Source: Odontesthes bonariensis (taxonomy: Eukaryota > Chordata > Actinopteri > Atheriniformes > Atherinopsidae). Taken from it: a stretch of DNA of 64,000 nt. The notes beneath the pieces were generated by a model that was not told the origin of the DNA, did not search any database, and worked only from the letters and a program-made list of their open reading frames with translations. The position numbers and the translations under genes are program-made. This document shows positions 39,301-49,864 of the stretch, piece after piece (position 1 is the stretch's first letter; the number at the start of each line of letters is the position of its first letter). Where the stretch lies: assembly GCF_027942865.1 (NCBI RefSeq), contig NC_134513.1:34837429-34901428 (forward strand), written 5' to 3'.

Positions 39301-41864
39301 TTAAAACTCATTCTAGCCGCACAATTTTTTTCAAGCTGTTATTTTAAGGTAGAAATGTTACATAGTATTGCTTTAAGTCTGGGTGAACGTTTCCCTTCTT
39401 CCTTTAATGTTTTAGCTGCCACACAAGTTGAGGAGCCACTCGTGAAAAACACTGTGCTTTAGGTTAGCAATTAAAGTTAGTTACCGAGTGTCGTGACCAG
39501 CTCCATCAGGTCTGGGGGTCCCTTCCCCTTCAGAGTCTCCAGAGATTCCATCACCTCCAGACTGTTGCCCACACATCGACCGATCGTACAATCCATCCGG
39601 GTGAGGGCGGCTGCCGTACGGATGCCCACGCCATTTCCTGCACTTACCTGAATAATCACAATTATCACAGCTCCTTACTCCAGCTAATGAGCACTTTTTG
39701 CTCAAGTAAGAAAAAGGCTTCAGATTGAAAGCCCTCACTCCAGGTGGGAATGACCTGTAAGCAGCCACACTTCCTTCATGAGCACTTGTCAGGCTTTAAA
39801 GGGATAGTTCGCCTCTTTTGACATGAAGCTGTATAACATCCCATATTAGCAATATCATTTATTAAATTTGACTTAGCCCCTGCTGCGTCCTGTGAGCCGA
39901 GTTCCAGCCTCGTTTTGGCATTGACGAAGGTAGTCCGGCTAGTTGGCTGGGCTTTAAAAAATAAAGCGTTTTGCTTCTCAAAATAATATGTGTTCCAAAG
40001 AATAATAATACATTTGCATCACAAAATCGTTTATCCAGAAAAAGTCAGAGCTCACAATCGCTTGGCGCTATTTTCTCTCCCTTCGTATCACTGCCTGCTG
40101 CCGACAGCCGCGCCTGTTACGGTGTTTGCTGCTCGGTCTGCACTTCGGTCTGCACGGTCTACACAGCAGGCAGTGATACGAAGGGAGAGAAAATAGCGCC
40201 AAGCGACTTTTTTTGGTGAACGATTTTGTGATGCAAATGTATTACTCTTTTGAACGCATATTGTTTTGAGAAGCAAAACGCTTTATTTTTTAAGCCCCAG
40301 CCAACTAGCTGGACTACCTTCGTCAATGCCAAAACGAGGCTTGAACTCGGCTCACAGGACGTAGCAGGGGGTAAGAAGATGTTCATAAATGATATTGCTA
40401 GTATGGGATGTCATACAGCTTCATGTCAAAAGAGGAGAACTATCCCTTTAAACTGTACTTACTAACAGCTTGGCCAGCTTCTCAGCACTCTGCACATCTT
40501 TGTACAGAGCAGCTCGTCCAAACTTCACGTCCAGCACCAGAGCAGACAGAGACTCGGCGCCTTTCTTAGAGATGATAGAACCTGGAAACCAACAGAGCCA
40601 CATGTTTGGATCGCTGCGCGGCTCTCTGAGCGGACCACTGGTCCCAGTTCAGTACCTGCAATGAGTGGAGGGCTGTCCACGGTGCTGGTGGCGTCCCGCA
40701 GAGCGTACAGGACTCGATCCGCTGGAACCAGCTTCTCCGTCTGACCCACGATGCAGCAGCCCACCGAGGCCAGGATGTCCTGAATCTGCAGTTAAATCAG
40801 ATTTTAGTCCAGATTTGAGGAGAAGGTTAGAAAATGGAACAGGGTTTCCGAAAAGGCTTCTCGCACCTGTTCTGTTGATTGGTGGACTTGGAATCCTGGA
40901 ATTGATTCCAGTTTATCCAGAGTTCCTCCTGTGTGAGCCAAGCCCCGCCCACTGATCATTGGCACCTGACAAACGCACGTTAAGTTACAAGCAAGTTTGT
41001 ACAGTTTTTTTTTTTTACACTGAAGGTAGGGAAATGATGCTGAGAGATGCACTGATGATGGATATCTAACTTTATTCTTTACTCTCCTGTTGTGGAGGAA
41101 AGAGGAGTCGGACTCAGCGTTGCAGCCTCTTATGGTGAATTTATTGATCAGAACGACACAGACATGTACATGGCAGCATGCTTCCAATCTCTGAAACAGT
41201 CGCTTGACTGCGTGTTCGGCCGGAAATTAAAATGTAAATCCCAAAATGCAGATTTTCAGCACAAGGTTTCAGATGATGGCTTCAGTTGACACACATGGCT
41301 TGTAACGGCACCATCCCACCCGACAGCAGAACGTTTAAAATCTTAATGTGACAGATTTCTAAGATTACATTTTTCTGCTGAACATTAAATCTGAGAGCAC
41401 CACAGCTGGAGTTTCTCTGTGTTTTCTGAATGAATCCAGATGTTGTTGTGAATCCAGATGTACCTTACATCCACAGACAGCTAGCGCGGGGGCTAACACG
41501 AGGCTAACTTTATCCCCCACCCCTCCTGTAGAGTGTTTGTCAACCATCAGCGTTTTCCAGTCATCCGGCCACGACATCACTTCCCCTGATGACATCATCT
41601 CTCTGGTCAGGGTCTGAATCTCTGTGGGTTTCATCCCTTTCTGCCAAATAGCCATCAGCATGGCCCCTGGAAGACAAAAACGGAGACGGTGGAGACGGAG
41701 ACACCTCAGTCTGAATGTGTCCGGCTGTAGGGAGGGCTCTTTGTACCTATCTGACTTTCCTGCATGGTTTTAGCTGTGACAGCGTTGATGAAGACTTTGA
41801 TCTCTTCATCGCTCAGCTGCCCTCCATCTCTCTTCTTCTTGATCAGATCTGGGATGGATAGCAT
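30133..41864 (-). CDS. tymp: Thymidine phosphorylase, complete
   Basis: Phosphorolysis of thymidine (and deoxyuridine) to base and 2-deoxyribose 1-phosphate; pyrimidine salvage, cytosolic homodimer. Minus-strand coding exons in order: 41864-41747, 41666-41464, 40965-40867, 40785-40656, 40581-40463, 39647-39485, 31798-31571, 30519-30379, 30293-30133. They sum to 1362 nt, 453 aa plus TAA, with every junction in frame. The N-terminal alpha domain begins [18 protein letters not shown]. Phosphate-binding [13 protein letters not shown] is at about residues 83-95. The family signature [16 protein letters not shown] (112-127) has Ala where human has Gly (GLGHTGG). SIISKKGAE follows at 185-193, then VKFG, and the C-terminal domain has [22 protein letters not shown]. 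The protein is shorter than human (482 aa) because it lacks the disordered N-terminus. Codons upstream of this ATG run into a stop without another ATG, which fixes the start. Introns 1 and 6 are swollen by transposons. Confidence 0.96.
30325..30355. repeat. (CAT)n microsatellite inside an 85-bp TYMP intron
   Basis: About 10.3 perfect copies of CAT lie between the TYMP exons 30519-30379 and 30293-30133, taking up over a third of the intron. On the TYMP strand it reads (GAT)n, between donor and acceptor. Confidence 0.95.
30520..31570 (-). other. TYMP intron 7
   Basis: AT-rich intron between coding exons 7 and 8. No transposon terminus, exon or strong repeat is recognised. Confidence 0.55.
32364..32641. 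mobile_element. TTAA-flanked MITE in TYMP intron 6
   Basis: The 278-bp element has ends CGTAACACTGGAGAATTTG and TATCTAGTGTTGCT, imperfect inverted repeats, between TTAA at 32360-32363 and 32642-32645. A diverged copy lies at 54760-55080 and a fragment at 880-989. TTAA target duplication is used by the piggyBac and Kolobok superfamilies; no transposase is present to decide. Confidence 0.7.
33365..34284. mobile_element. 920-bp foldback (palindromic) TTAA element
   Basis: Two arms of about 450 bp are inverted copies of each other, meeting near 33810-33830 with a spacer of about 12 bp (stem ACAACAATA / TATTGTTGT). The ends are AGGGGAACTCCGGGGCATTT and its complement, flanked by TTAA at 33361-33364 and 34285-34288. 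The arms translate to near-identical peptides on opposite strands (for example [20 protein letters not shown]), a by-product of the inversion and not a gene. The arms differ at only a few per cent of sites by eye. Confidence 0.9.
34975..36473. mobile_element. TTAA-flanked DNA element split by a Harbinger insertion
   Basis: The left end CACATTGACTACCAGCG and the right end GGGAGTCAATGTG are inverted repeats, flanked by TTAA at 34971-34974 and 36474-36477. The left terminus is interrupted after six bases by the 746-bp element at 34981-35726. Without it the outer element is about 750 bp. I see no intact coding region. Confidence 0.8.
34981..35726 (+). mobile_element. PIF/Harbinger-like element with a Myb/SANT-type gene fragment
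   Basis: The terminal inverted repeats AGCCCTTTTTCCATCA and TGATGGAAAAAGGGCT are exact, flanked by ATT at 34978-34980 and 35727-35729. An open frame at 35165-35503 (+) contains [19 protein letters not shown] followed by [19 protein letters not shown], which looks like the start of the trihelix/Myb-like DNA-binding protein carried by Harbinger elements. The frame stops early ([14 protein letters not shown]) and no DDE transposase remains, so it is an internally deleted derivative. Confidence 0.8.
36480..37240. other. TYMP intron 6 segment without recognised features
   Basis: About 760 bp between the TTAA element and the hAT relic. It contains repeated ATCGATT-like words near 36840-36900, but I see no termini or coding sequence. 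Confidence 0.4.
37246..38142 (+). pseudogene. hAT transposon relic with the transposase C-terminus
   Basis: The left end reads AGGGTTGCAAAATTTCCGG with GGGAATT-type subterminal repeats, a common fish hAT terminus. Near the right, an open frame of about 80 codons ending in TGA at 38142 reads [20 protein letters not shown], then [13 protein letters not shown] and an acidic tail ([15 protein letters not shown]), which is the C-terminal dimerisation-region pattern of hAT transposases. The catalytic core is missing and no right inverted repeat is found, so it is a deleted, truncated relic. Confidence 0.75.
38187..38640. mobile_element. Truncated MITE with AGGTAGGGTAGGAGATCC end
   Basis: TTAA at 38183-38186 is followed by AGGTAGGGTAGGAGATCC, a terminus I recognise as common in fish MITEs. 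The matching right end was not found before the LINE-like tail at 38700. It includes the 41-bp palindrome at 38547-38587. The right boundary is a guess. Confidence 0.45.
38547..38587. repeat. Perfect 41-bp palindrome
   Basis: TATCCAATCATTGTGAACGG, a single T, then its exact complement. It could extrude a hairpin of 20 bp. Not associated with any splice site. Confidence 0.9.
38700..38850 (+). mobile_element. LINE 3'-tail fragment
   Basis: 'gtgagtcgctctggataaaa' followed by 'gcatctgctgaatgcagaaa' matches, with changes, the 3' tail at 50500-50535 ('gtcgctttggataaaaacgt'). This tail ends many fish retroposons. No coding part is left. Confidence 0.55.
38895..39372. mobile_element. TTAA-flanked MITE
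   Basis: The ends AGCAATACAATGTAAC and GTTACATAGTATTGCT are inverted repeats with one difference, flanked by TTAA at 38891-38894 and 39373-39376. The element is 478 bp, and no transposase is seen. It lies in TYMP intron 6, 110 bp from coding exon 6. Confidence 0.85.
39800..40447. mobile_element. Foldback TTAA MITE filling TYMP intron 5
   Basis: The ends AGGGATAGTTCGCCTCTTTT and AAAAGAGGAGAACTATCCCT are flanked by TTAA at 39796-39799 and 40448-40451. The arms fold over nearly the whole 648 bp, with an inner inverted pair (AGGCAGTGATACGAAGGGAG and complement). A second, shorter family member is at 58305-58740. The right TTAA stops 11 bp from the donor of TYMP coding exon 5. Confidence 0.9.
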
Positions 41865-41934
41865 GGCTGCCTGGAAGGAAATAACAGCTCAAACAGGCCA
41901 CTGCAACAATTGATTTTAGTGATCGATTCCAGAA

Positions 41935-43085
41935 TCCAGCTGAAAACTTGCAAAAGTCACATGTAAAAGTCTTGGTCACAGTCGAACATTTTTTAATAAC
42001 CTTTGAGTTTACATTACTTGACTATACAGCTTCTGAGACGAAATTTACATATAGAAGGTGTCTATCGGAGGATGCTGTAACCAGATTTAAAGAATTAATT
42101 CCATCATTAGTTTCTTCACTGCCATGTGCAGATATGACAGAAGACGACTTCCTAAATTTTACTCCAGCATACAGCCCTGAGATTTTTTTTAGGCGCACCA
42201 TTGAGAAAATAGGTCGCATGTGCTACCAAATCGGTCGCACTCTGGAGCCCTGGACTGTTCAAGGAGGTTTTCCCCTTAATCGACAATTCCATATTGGATT
42301 TGATCAATCTGTCTTTGTTGACAGGATATGTACCTCAGCCTTTTAAGGTTGCTGTAATTAAACCTTAAAAAACCTACTCTTGATTCAGAAGTGTTAGCTC
42401 ATTATAGACCTATATCCAATCTCCCTTTTATGTCTAAAGTTCTTGAAAAAATAGTTGCAGCTCAGCTTTGTGATCATTTACACAGAAATAATCTGTTTGA
42501 AGAGTTTCAGTCAGGAGAGTGCATCATAGCACAGAAACTGCACTGCTGAAAGTTACCAATGATCTCCTCTTAGCCTCTGATAGCGGAAGCAGCTTTTAGC
42601 TGTTATGCTGCACACGACTTGTGTCTGTGCTTGTCCTGTTGGATCTCAGTGCTGCATTTGATACGGTCGATCACAGTATCTTATTACAGAGACTTGAACA
42701 TGTTATTGGGATTAAAGGAACTGCATTAGGCTGGCTTAAGTCATATTTATCTGATAGATTTCAGTTTGTTCTTGTAAATAAAGAATCTTCCTCACACACC
42801 AGAGTAAGTCATGGAGTTCCTCAGGGTTCTGTGCTTGGACCGATTCTTTTCACTGGATGACTCAGAACTGTCTGCTTCTAAATTCAGACAAAACTGAAGT
42901 CGTTATCTTTGGACCTGAGCGCGCTTTAGGGAGAAATTGTCTAGCTATATAGTTACTCTAGATGGTAACTATAACTTGGTGGTAACTTGGAGTTATTTCT
43001 GACCAGAATTTATCATTTGACTCGCATATAAAACAGATCTGCCTTCTTTCATCTTCGTAATATTGTTAAAATCAGGAACATCTTG
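41935..43085 (+). mobile_element. L2/CR1-type LINE copy A, internally deleted
   Basis: Begins in the region between endonuclease and reverse transcriptase (FTLLDYTASETKFTYRRCLS, PCADMTEDDFLNFTPAY). A deletion near 42180-42250 joins this to the segment before the RT. RT words include [38 protein letters not shown] and [15 protein letters not shown] second deletion near 42853 removes the FADD/YADD-type catalytic motif relative to copy B. It shares with copy B the same frame break in 'attaaaccttaaaaaacc'. The copy stops matching at 43085. Confidence 0.88.
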
Positions 43086-43430
43086 TAGCAGTCACAGTGC
43101 CGTGTGGATTAAGAGTTCTTCAACCTCTGACGAAACCAACATTCCTGTGGGGGATGTTTATGTATCTGGATAAGAACCAGATCTTCAATTCTTTTCCACA
43201 AAGGAGAGAGAGACAGAAAACTGCCTAAGTTACAACGACCTTTGGCCCTTTGAAAGCTTTTGGGGCGTGGAACTAGCAACAGACACTTGCCATAAATAGG
43301 AATAAGCTCAAATGAACAAAGAATCTTTCTTTTGGAAAAGTGGGAGACCTGCCTATCTTATCTGGACCATAAATCGAAGTTGACACTTTAACCCCCTTTC
43401 CACCAGAGAAGGGACCAGATGGCTGAAAAG
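43086..43430. other. Unassigned block between the two L2 copies
   Basis: This sequence matches neither copy A nor copy B where they would be expected to continue. It could be inserted or older intron sequence. I considered a solo LTR but found no TG...CA ends with a target duplication. Confidence 0.4.
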
Positions 43431-45723
43431 ACTGTAATAATACCCACTTTTATCCTTGGTATAATTCACAGCTGCGTGCTTTAAAGCAGACTGCAAGAAA
43501 GCTGGAGAGACAGTGGCGTTCCTCTAATTTAGAAGAGTCTCAGTTAGTCTGGAAAGATAGTTTAACAATGTATAAGAAAGCCCTTCTTAAAGCTAGAACT
43601 GCTTATTATTCATTATTTATAGAAGAGAATAAGAATAATCCCAGGTTTCTTTTCAGCACTGTAGCCAGTCTGACTAAGAGTCCGAGCTCTGCTGAGCAAG
43701 TTATTCCTTTAACTCTCAGCAGTGATGATTTCATGAGCCTCTTTATTAATAAAATTGTTTCTATCAGAGAGAAGATTGATGGAGTCCTTCCCACTATTAT
43801 CAGTGATGTATCATCAAGTACAGCAGCTTTAGAAGTATCTTTAGAACCTGATTTATATTTAGACGGCTTCTGCCCAGTTGATCTCTCTGAACTAACGACA
43901 GCAATAGTCTCTTCTAAACCATCAACTTGTGTTTTAGACCCAATCCCAACCAGACTGTTCAAGGAGGTTTTCCCATTAATTGACACTTCCATATTGGATT
44001 TGATCAATCTGTCTTTGTTGACAGGATATGTACCTCAGACTTTTAAGGTTGCTGTAATTAAACCTTAAAAAACCTACTCTTGATTCAGAAGTGTTGGCTC
44101 ATTATAGACCTATATCCAATCTCCCTTTTATGTCTAAAGTTCTTGAAAAAATAGTTGCAGCTCAGCTTTGTGATCACTTACACAGAAATAATCTGTTTGA
44201 AGAGTTTCAGTCAGGATTCAGAGTGCATCATAGCACAGAAACTGCACTGCTGAAAGTTACCAATGATCTCCTCTTAGCCTCTGATAGCGGACTTGTGTCT
44301 GTGCTTGTCCTGTTGGATCTCAGTGCTGCATTTGATACGGTCGATCACAGTATCTTATTACACAGACTTGAACATGTTATTGGGATTAAAGGAACTGCAT
44401 TGGGCTGGTTTAAGTCATATTTATCTGATATATTTCAGTTTGTTCTTGTAAATGAAGAATCTTCCTCACACACCAGAGTAAGTCATGGAGTTCCTCAGGG
44501 TTCTGTGCTTGGACCGATTCTTTTCACTTTATACATGCTTCCATTAGGTAACATTATTAGACAGCATGGCATAAATTTCCATTGCTATGCTGATGATACT
44601 CAGCTGTACTGATCTATAAAACCAGATGAACCCAATAGGTTGGTCAGACTACAAGCATGTCTTAAAGACATAAAGACCTGGATGACTCAGAACTGTCTGC
44701 TTCTAAATTCAGACAAAACTGAAGTCGTTATCTTTGGACCTGAGCGCTTCAGGGAGAAATTGTCTAGCTATATAGTTACTCTAGATGGTATTTCATTGGC
44801 TTCTAGTTCTACAGTGAGGAACCTTGGAGTTATTTTTGACCAGAACTTATCATTTGACTCGCATATAAAACAGGTTTCTAGGACTGCCTTCTTTCATCTT
44901 CGTAATATTGTTAAAATCAGGAACATCTTGTCTCAGAGTGATGCAGAAAAACTAGTCCATGCATTTGTTACTTCAAGATTGGACTACTGTAATTCTTTAT
45001 TATTGGGCTGTCCCACATATTCTCTGAAAAGCCTTCAGTTGATCCAAAATGCTGCAGCCAGAGTTTTGATGAGAACTAACAGGAGAGATCATATTTCTCC
45101 AGTTTTAGCTTCTCTTCATTGGCTCCCTGTTAAATTCAGAATAGAATTTAAGATTCTTCTCCTTACATATAAAGCTCTTAATGACCGAGCTCCATCATAT
45201 CTTAAAGATCTCATTGTAAGATATTTTCCTAACAGAGCACTTCGTTCCCAAACTGCAGGTTTACTTGAGGTTCCCAGAGTTTCTAAAAGTAGAATGGGAG
45301 GCAGAGCCTTCAGTTATCAGGCCCCTCTCTTGTGGAATAAGCTGCCAGTAAATGTCTGGGAAGCAGACACCCTTTCCACTGTTAAGACCAGGCTTAAAAC
45401 TTTCCTTTTTTATAAAGCTTATAGTTAGGTCTGTTGAATCTGATAGTGTGTCTGCTAGTGTGTCTTATTCTGCCTCTACCTCTGGCACCCTCTATACTTT
45501 CATTACCCCCTACCCGAACCAGGGTTTGAATCCCATTCCCGCTTATCTTACCTCCTTTTATTTCTCCCCCTACCCGAACCAGGGTTTGCATCCCCACCCC
45601 GCTGTGACTGGTGTGCAGTTGGTGAGAGGCTGAGGTAGCTTGTGGCTGTAAAAAGATGGTCGTTGTGGTGTGAGGAGCAGATCTATATAGGGAGTATAGG
45701 GAATTACTCACTGAGTCTGGTCC

Positions 45724-45755
45724 TTTATTTATTTATTTATTTATTTATTTATTCA
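45724..45755 (+). repeat. (TTTA)n microsatellite in the L2 3' UTR
   Basis: About eight tandem copies of TTTA. Confidence 0.9.
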
Positions 45756-46021
45756 TTTTTTCGTTAGCACAAGTTTCTTGTGTTTACCTTGAATAGGGAT
45801 GGCTCAGGTAATCCTGAAACATCCCATAGTTAAGCTGCTATAGGCCTAGACTGCTGGGGGGCCTCATCTGTCACACCTTTCCTGACTTTACTCTCTTTAT
45901 GTATATGTGACATTATTGTGGTCATTAACTCGTGTTTCTCAGTTCCAACAGATATCCTTTGAATGGTGTTACAGTGCCGTGCGCCGCCGCCCCCCCCCCC
46001 CCAGTTTGTCCCCAGAGTTTT

Positions 46022-47574
46022 TTTTTTTTTTTTTTTTATTCAAGAAAGCACAAAGTAAGATACTTTAAATACAATATCTTGAATTGTTTTGTTTTCTTTT
46101 TAACTAAACAGAACCCACCCACCCACAACACCCATATACTGCTGTAAAGGAAAAGGGAAAAAAATTCATTAGCATAAATAGCAAAGTTAAATAAATGAAC
46201 AATGCCATAAATTAAATAAATAGATAAAAGAAAATAACATTAATAATGATAGTAGTTATGCTAGTAAGAATTAAAGTGTCCATAATGTAATGACAAAATT
46301 AAGAAGAAAATAAATAAACAAACACTAATAATAATGAAAATAAAAATAATGACAGACAATGGGGGCATTATATATCCATGTACATGTCAATAATTAGGCA
46401 TGGTCAAATGTATATCTATCTCAGGGCTTCATAGGCTTATGGAAGGGCCTTAAGATTTTTAAAGTATTCAATTAGAGGTTTCCACATTTTGTAAAATTGT
46501 TTTGTTGAGCCTCTAGAAAAGTATTTAATTTTCTCTAATTTAAAAAAAAAACATGAATTCAGTGAGCCAGACAGACACTTTGGGTGGTTCAGGGGATTTC
46601 CAATGTAAAACTAAATTTCCACGGGCTATCAAAGAAGCAAAGACAAACGCGTTCATCTTATCAATGGGTAGCATGTGCTCATCAACCGACACTCCAAAGA
46701 TGGCCATATCTGCTGACGGTTTGACTTTGGTGTGAAATGCATCATTTAATATTTTACAGATAGCTGGCCAAAATTCAGTTAACTTAGGGCAATTCCAAAA
46801 CATATGGGTCATATTTCCTGGAGCAGAAATGCAACGCTCACACCTGTCATCAATGTTGTCGTAAATTCTTGAGAGTTTAGATTTAGTGTAGTAAATTCTA
46901 TGAAAGACTTTGAACTGAACTGTAACAGGATGATGTTCCGATAATTCTTTCCTGAGCACGTTCCCAGAAGTATCCAGGAATTTCAGAGCCAAGTTCTTCA
47001 GACCATGCCGTTCTAAGCCCATCTAATGACGTTTCCTGAAGAGAGATAATTATATTTGAGATGTTTGCGATATGCCTCCTCAAATGCATAGGGTTACGCA
47101 AAATCTTCTCAAGTTCTGAGTCTGCTGGAAAAGCAGGAAACGTTGTACTCTGGCTTTGAATAAAATGACGGACCTGAAAATATCTAAATTGGTCAGATTT
47201 TTGTAAGTGGAATTTGGCAGAGAGGTCAGTGAAATTGGCGAAAATACCATCTAAATAGAAACGTTCGCATGTATCCAAACCTTTCCTCCTCCATAGGGTA
47301 AAGGTGTGGTCTATTCTGGCAGCAGGAAAAAGGTGATTATTACAAATAGGGCTGTATACAGAAAAATCTTTTAGTTTGAAATGTTGTCTGAATTATGTCC
47401 ATATCCTAAGAGTAGAAGATACCACAGGGCTAGAAGTGAATTTAGAAGGCGAAAGTGGTAATCCGGCAGTGACCAAAGCAGGAAGCTAAGTAGAGGTGCA
47501 GGAGTTTGCCTCAATCTTACACCAATCCAGCTGTGGACTCTGGTACCAATATATAACTTTTTGAATATCCCTAA
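46022..47574 (-). mobile_element. 5'-truncated L1/Tx1-type LINE nested in L2 copy B
   Basis: On the minus strand the element encodes the end of an L1/Tx1-type ORF2: DTCERFYLDGIFANFTDLSA, FRYFQVRHFIQSQ, then after a frameshift near 46920 FKVFHRIYYTKSKLSR, CERCISAPGNMTHMFWNCPK and WPAICKILNDAF. The C-terminal Cys/His pattern fits the family. It ends in a poly(T) run (46018-46037, poly(A) on its strand). TGTCCCCAGAGTTTT occurs exactly at 46007-46021 and 47575-47589, a 15-bp target duplication. The size of 1.55 kb shows strong 5' truncation. Confidence 0.92.
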
Positions 47575-48249
47575 TGTCCCCAGAGTTTTATCACCACCAT
47601 CATCAGGAACAGAATCAGTGGTGAACAGGAGGCACAGGCTTTGTAAAATTAACAATGAATACACAGCTGAGTTGAATCTGCAGGAGATTCATTCAGAAAG
47701 TGGAAACAGGAAAAGTCTAACTTTTCTGTCTTCTCAAACCCCAGCTGGTGGAGGCGGATGGCCACCCTTCCTGGTTCTGGTTCTGCCAGAGGTTTCTTAC
47801 TGTTAAAAGGGAGTCGTTCCTCTCCACAGTCGCCTTAGACACGCTCAGGACGGGAGATTGGACTGAAGACAAGTTTCGGTGCAATCTGTAGGTTTCCTTA
47901 GCTAGGAAATTGTTTTTGAATTGGCTCTATATTAATGAATTTGACTATTTTGTAAATAATTATGATTACAATGAATTGAATTCCAATTGGCTTGAATTGG
48001 ACTTTATTATTTAAGTGCCTTGAGATGACATTTGTTGTATTTGGCGCTATATAAATAAAACTGAATTGAATTGAAAGTTAACTGACTAATTTTAAATTCT
48101 AAACATTTTCAGGAACCAAATGGCATATTTTAAGAAGTAATTCAGGAACTTTTAGTGGTGTTTCTCTGCTAAATCCAGGCAAAAATCTACCCTGATAAGA
48201 TGCATTGGATTAGATGCAATAAAAGTAAAACTGTGGATATCCAAACAAT

Positions 48250-48716
48250 GGGCCTCATGCAAGAACATTTTCGTATTTTTATTCGAAATTTCTTTCACTT
48301 TTTTCGTAAGAAGGTCTCGTACGAACACGCCACGTCAGATTCAACAAGCGCTCTTAACTTCGGAAAAGGTGTGTAAACGACCTGCGTAAATGATGAATCA
48401 CACTCGTGCGTATCTTAAGTTCACGTGCACGAGGATAGTAGATTTGCATACTCCACGCCATAATGTATATATTTATTTATGTTTTCTTCAAAGTAATTAA
48501 ATATATAATCCATTAGTCAAGCAAACTTGATTTGAATAACAGCGGACTATTTTACGAAACTCCTACGACAGCTCTGGATCACTCGTAAATTCTGTTCGTA
48601 CCTGAAAGAAAACGTAAAATACGAAAAGATTGGTGAATGCGCAAATTCTCTTAAATTACTTGTACGGACGATTTAAGAACAAATCTGTGCGTACGAATGG
48701 TTCTTGCATGAGGCCC
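48250..48716. mobile_element. MITE with GGGCCTCATGCAAGAAC inverted repeats
   Basis: The left end GGGCCTCATGCAAGAAC and right end GTTCTTGCATGAGGCCC are exact complements, flanked by AAT at 48247-48249 and 48717-48719. The 467-bp interior is rich in TCGTA/TACGA words. A 3-bp duplication fits PIF/Harbinger; no transposase is seen. Confidence 0.88.
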
Positions 48717-49265
48717 AATGTTTGTGATCCACAAACGTACATCATAGAAAATTCACTTACTTTGAATCAGGCGTTAAATATAGAAGCACTCAGACGTGGC
48801 TCAGCTCTGAAATGCAGACGGTCTGTTCGAGTTCTTACAAACTCTGTTTTTAGTTTCTGTTTCTACTTTTCTGTCTGGCCTCTAACTCTGGCCTCTAACT
48901 CTAACTCCACCTTCAACAGAGGTGGAGTTAGACTTTTTTAGTTTTTTCCTCTTTCCACTCTCTGAAATCAAACTGTTGAAAATGATGAGATGGAACATTT
49001 TCCTGCACATTTTCCCCCAGTATAGCCGTTTTCCTGCATTTTATTTGACTTTTATTGTTTTATGAAGAGTTTGTCTTAAACTGAAAATACTTCACTTTTA
49101 ACTATTACAGATAAAAGACTCTTTCTACCGTAAACTGGCAGAAAAAACACAGAAACTCATTATTTAACCACCAGATTTAGTTGATCCGTTAACAGTCTAA
49201 CCCCAGCTGTCAACAGCAAACCAAACTTTAACCCTCAGCTGTGAGGAACACATGGAGCAGCCTAC

Positions 49266-49345
49266 CTGTTCTGGTGCTTGCAGTTGTGAAGTGACGTCGA
49301 TCCTTCAGCTGATCACAAAGCAGCCGCAGGTCAAAGTTCTGTCGG
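49266..49345 (-). other. tymp: Probable non-coding first exon of TYMP
   Basis: On the minus strand the sequence ends CAAGCACCAGAACAG followed by the donor GTAGGC. Joined to the acceptor at 41871 it gives a 5' leader whose frame has a TGA before the start ATG and no earlier ATG. The upstream boundary is not defined. Confidence 0.35.
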
Positions 49346-49420
49346 CCAATCAGAGAGCAGGGAGGAGGGGGCGATCAGCTGAGAGCCAGTCAGCTCCCAG
49401 CTCTGGTTAACTTGTGCAGA
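49346..49420 (-). promoter_or_regulatory. tymp: Possible TYMP promoter
   Basis: Just upstream (minus strand) of the inferred first exon lie an inverted CCAAT box (GGCCAATCAG on the plus strand, 49344-49353) and a GC-box-like GGGAGGAGGGGGCG (49360-49373). The placement is suggestive only. Confidence 0.3.
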
Positions 49421-49864
49421 GAAAGCTGGCTGGTGGAGTTAATGTGCACCTTAACACCATGAGTGTGTTTATCTGTGTGTGTGCTGATGCAGACATCCAG
49501 TTTATGTGTGTGTGACATGAGGGTCGATGTCAGGTCAGAAGTTTATCTTCAGGTTTCAGTTTCTGCAGAATATTACGTTTTAGGCCTGGCCAAAGGTTTT
49601 CTGCTACAGTATTTTTAAAGTAAATTTTTACGTGTTTCTATCATACATGAAAAACAACAATAATACATATTATTGTTTTTCATATGTTTAAAAATGTGAC
49701 AAATCGCATAAAAATCCCTCCTGTTCCTGGGGTTGAAGTCATCAACAAGGGTTAAACTCCCCAAAAACACAAGCCTGGTATTTCTTTAGTTCCCCTTGGT
49801 TTGAAAGTTCCTCATTTAACGAGTCATTCTGATTTTCACTGTAAACTGAAGTCACTCCTTAAGT

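Larger units (their letters stand above)
43431..48076 (+). mobile_element. L2/CR1-type LINE copy B, with a LINE nested in its 3' UTR
   Basis: The frame opens with PWYNSQLRALKQTARKLERQ and continues through the [52 protein letters not shown] and CYADDTQLY (44579-44606), then FGPERFREKLSSY, LIQNAAARVLMRTNRRDHI and KTRLKTFLFYKAYS to a stop near 45428. Two lesions are visible: a frameshift at about 44066 and an in-frame TGA at 44610. The 3' UTR runs 45429-46021, is interrupted by the element at 46022-47574, and resumes to a tandem TTGAA-type tail at about 48060-48076. It is dead as it stands. Confidence 0.9.
41871..49265 (-). other. tymp: TYMP intron 1, packed with retrotransposons
   Basis: The 7.4-kb intron lies between the probable non-coding exon and coding exon 1. 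Its content is two L2-type LINE copies in plus orientation (opposite to TYMP), a nested L1/Tx1-type LINE, a 467-bp MITE, and an unassigned block at 43086-43430. Confidence 0.5.

Noticed and set aside
43086..43430. Solo LTR of a retrovirus-like element
   Set aside because: No paired TG/CA ends and no target-site duplication could be identified.
46553..46735. Plus-strand frame in the nested LINE
   Set aside because: It is the antisense shadow of the LINE ORF2 C-terminus.
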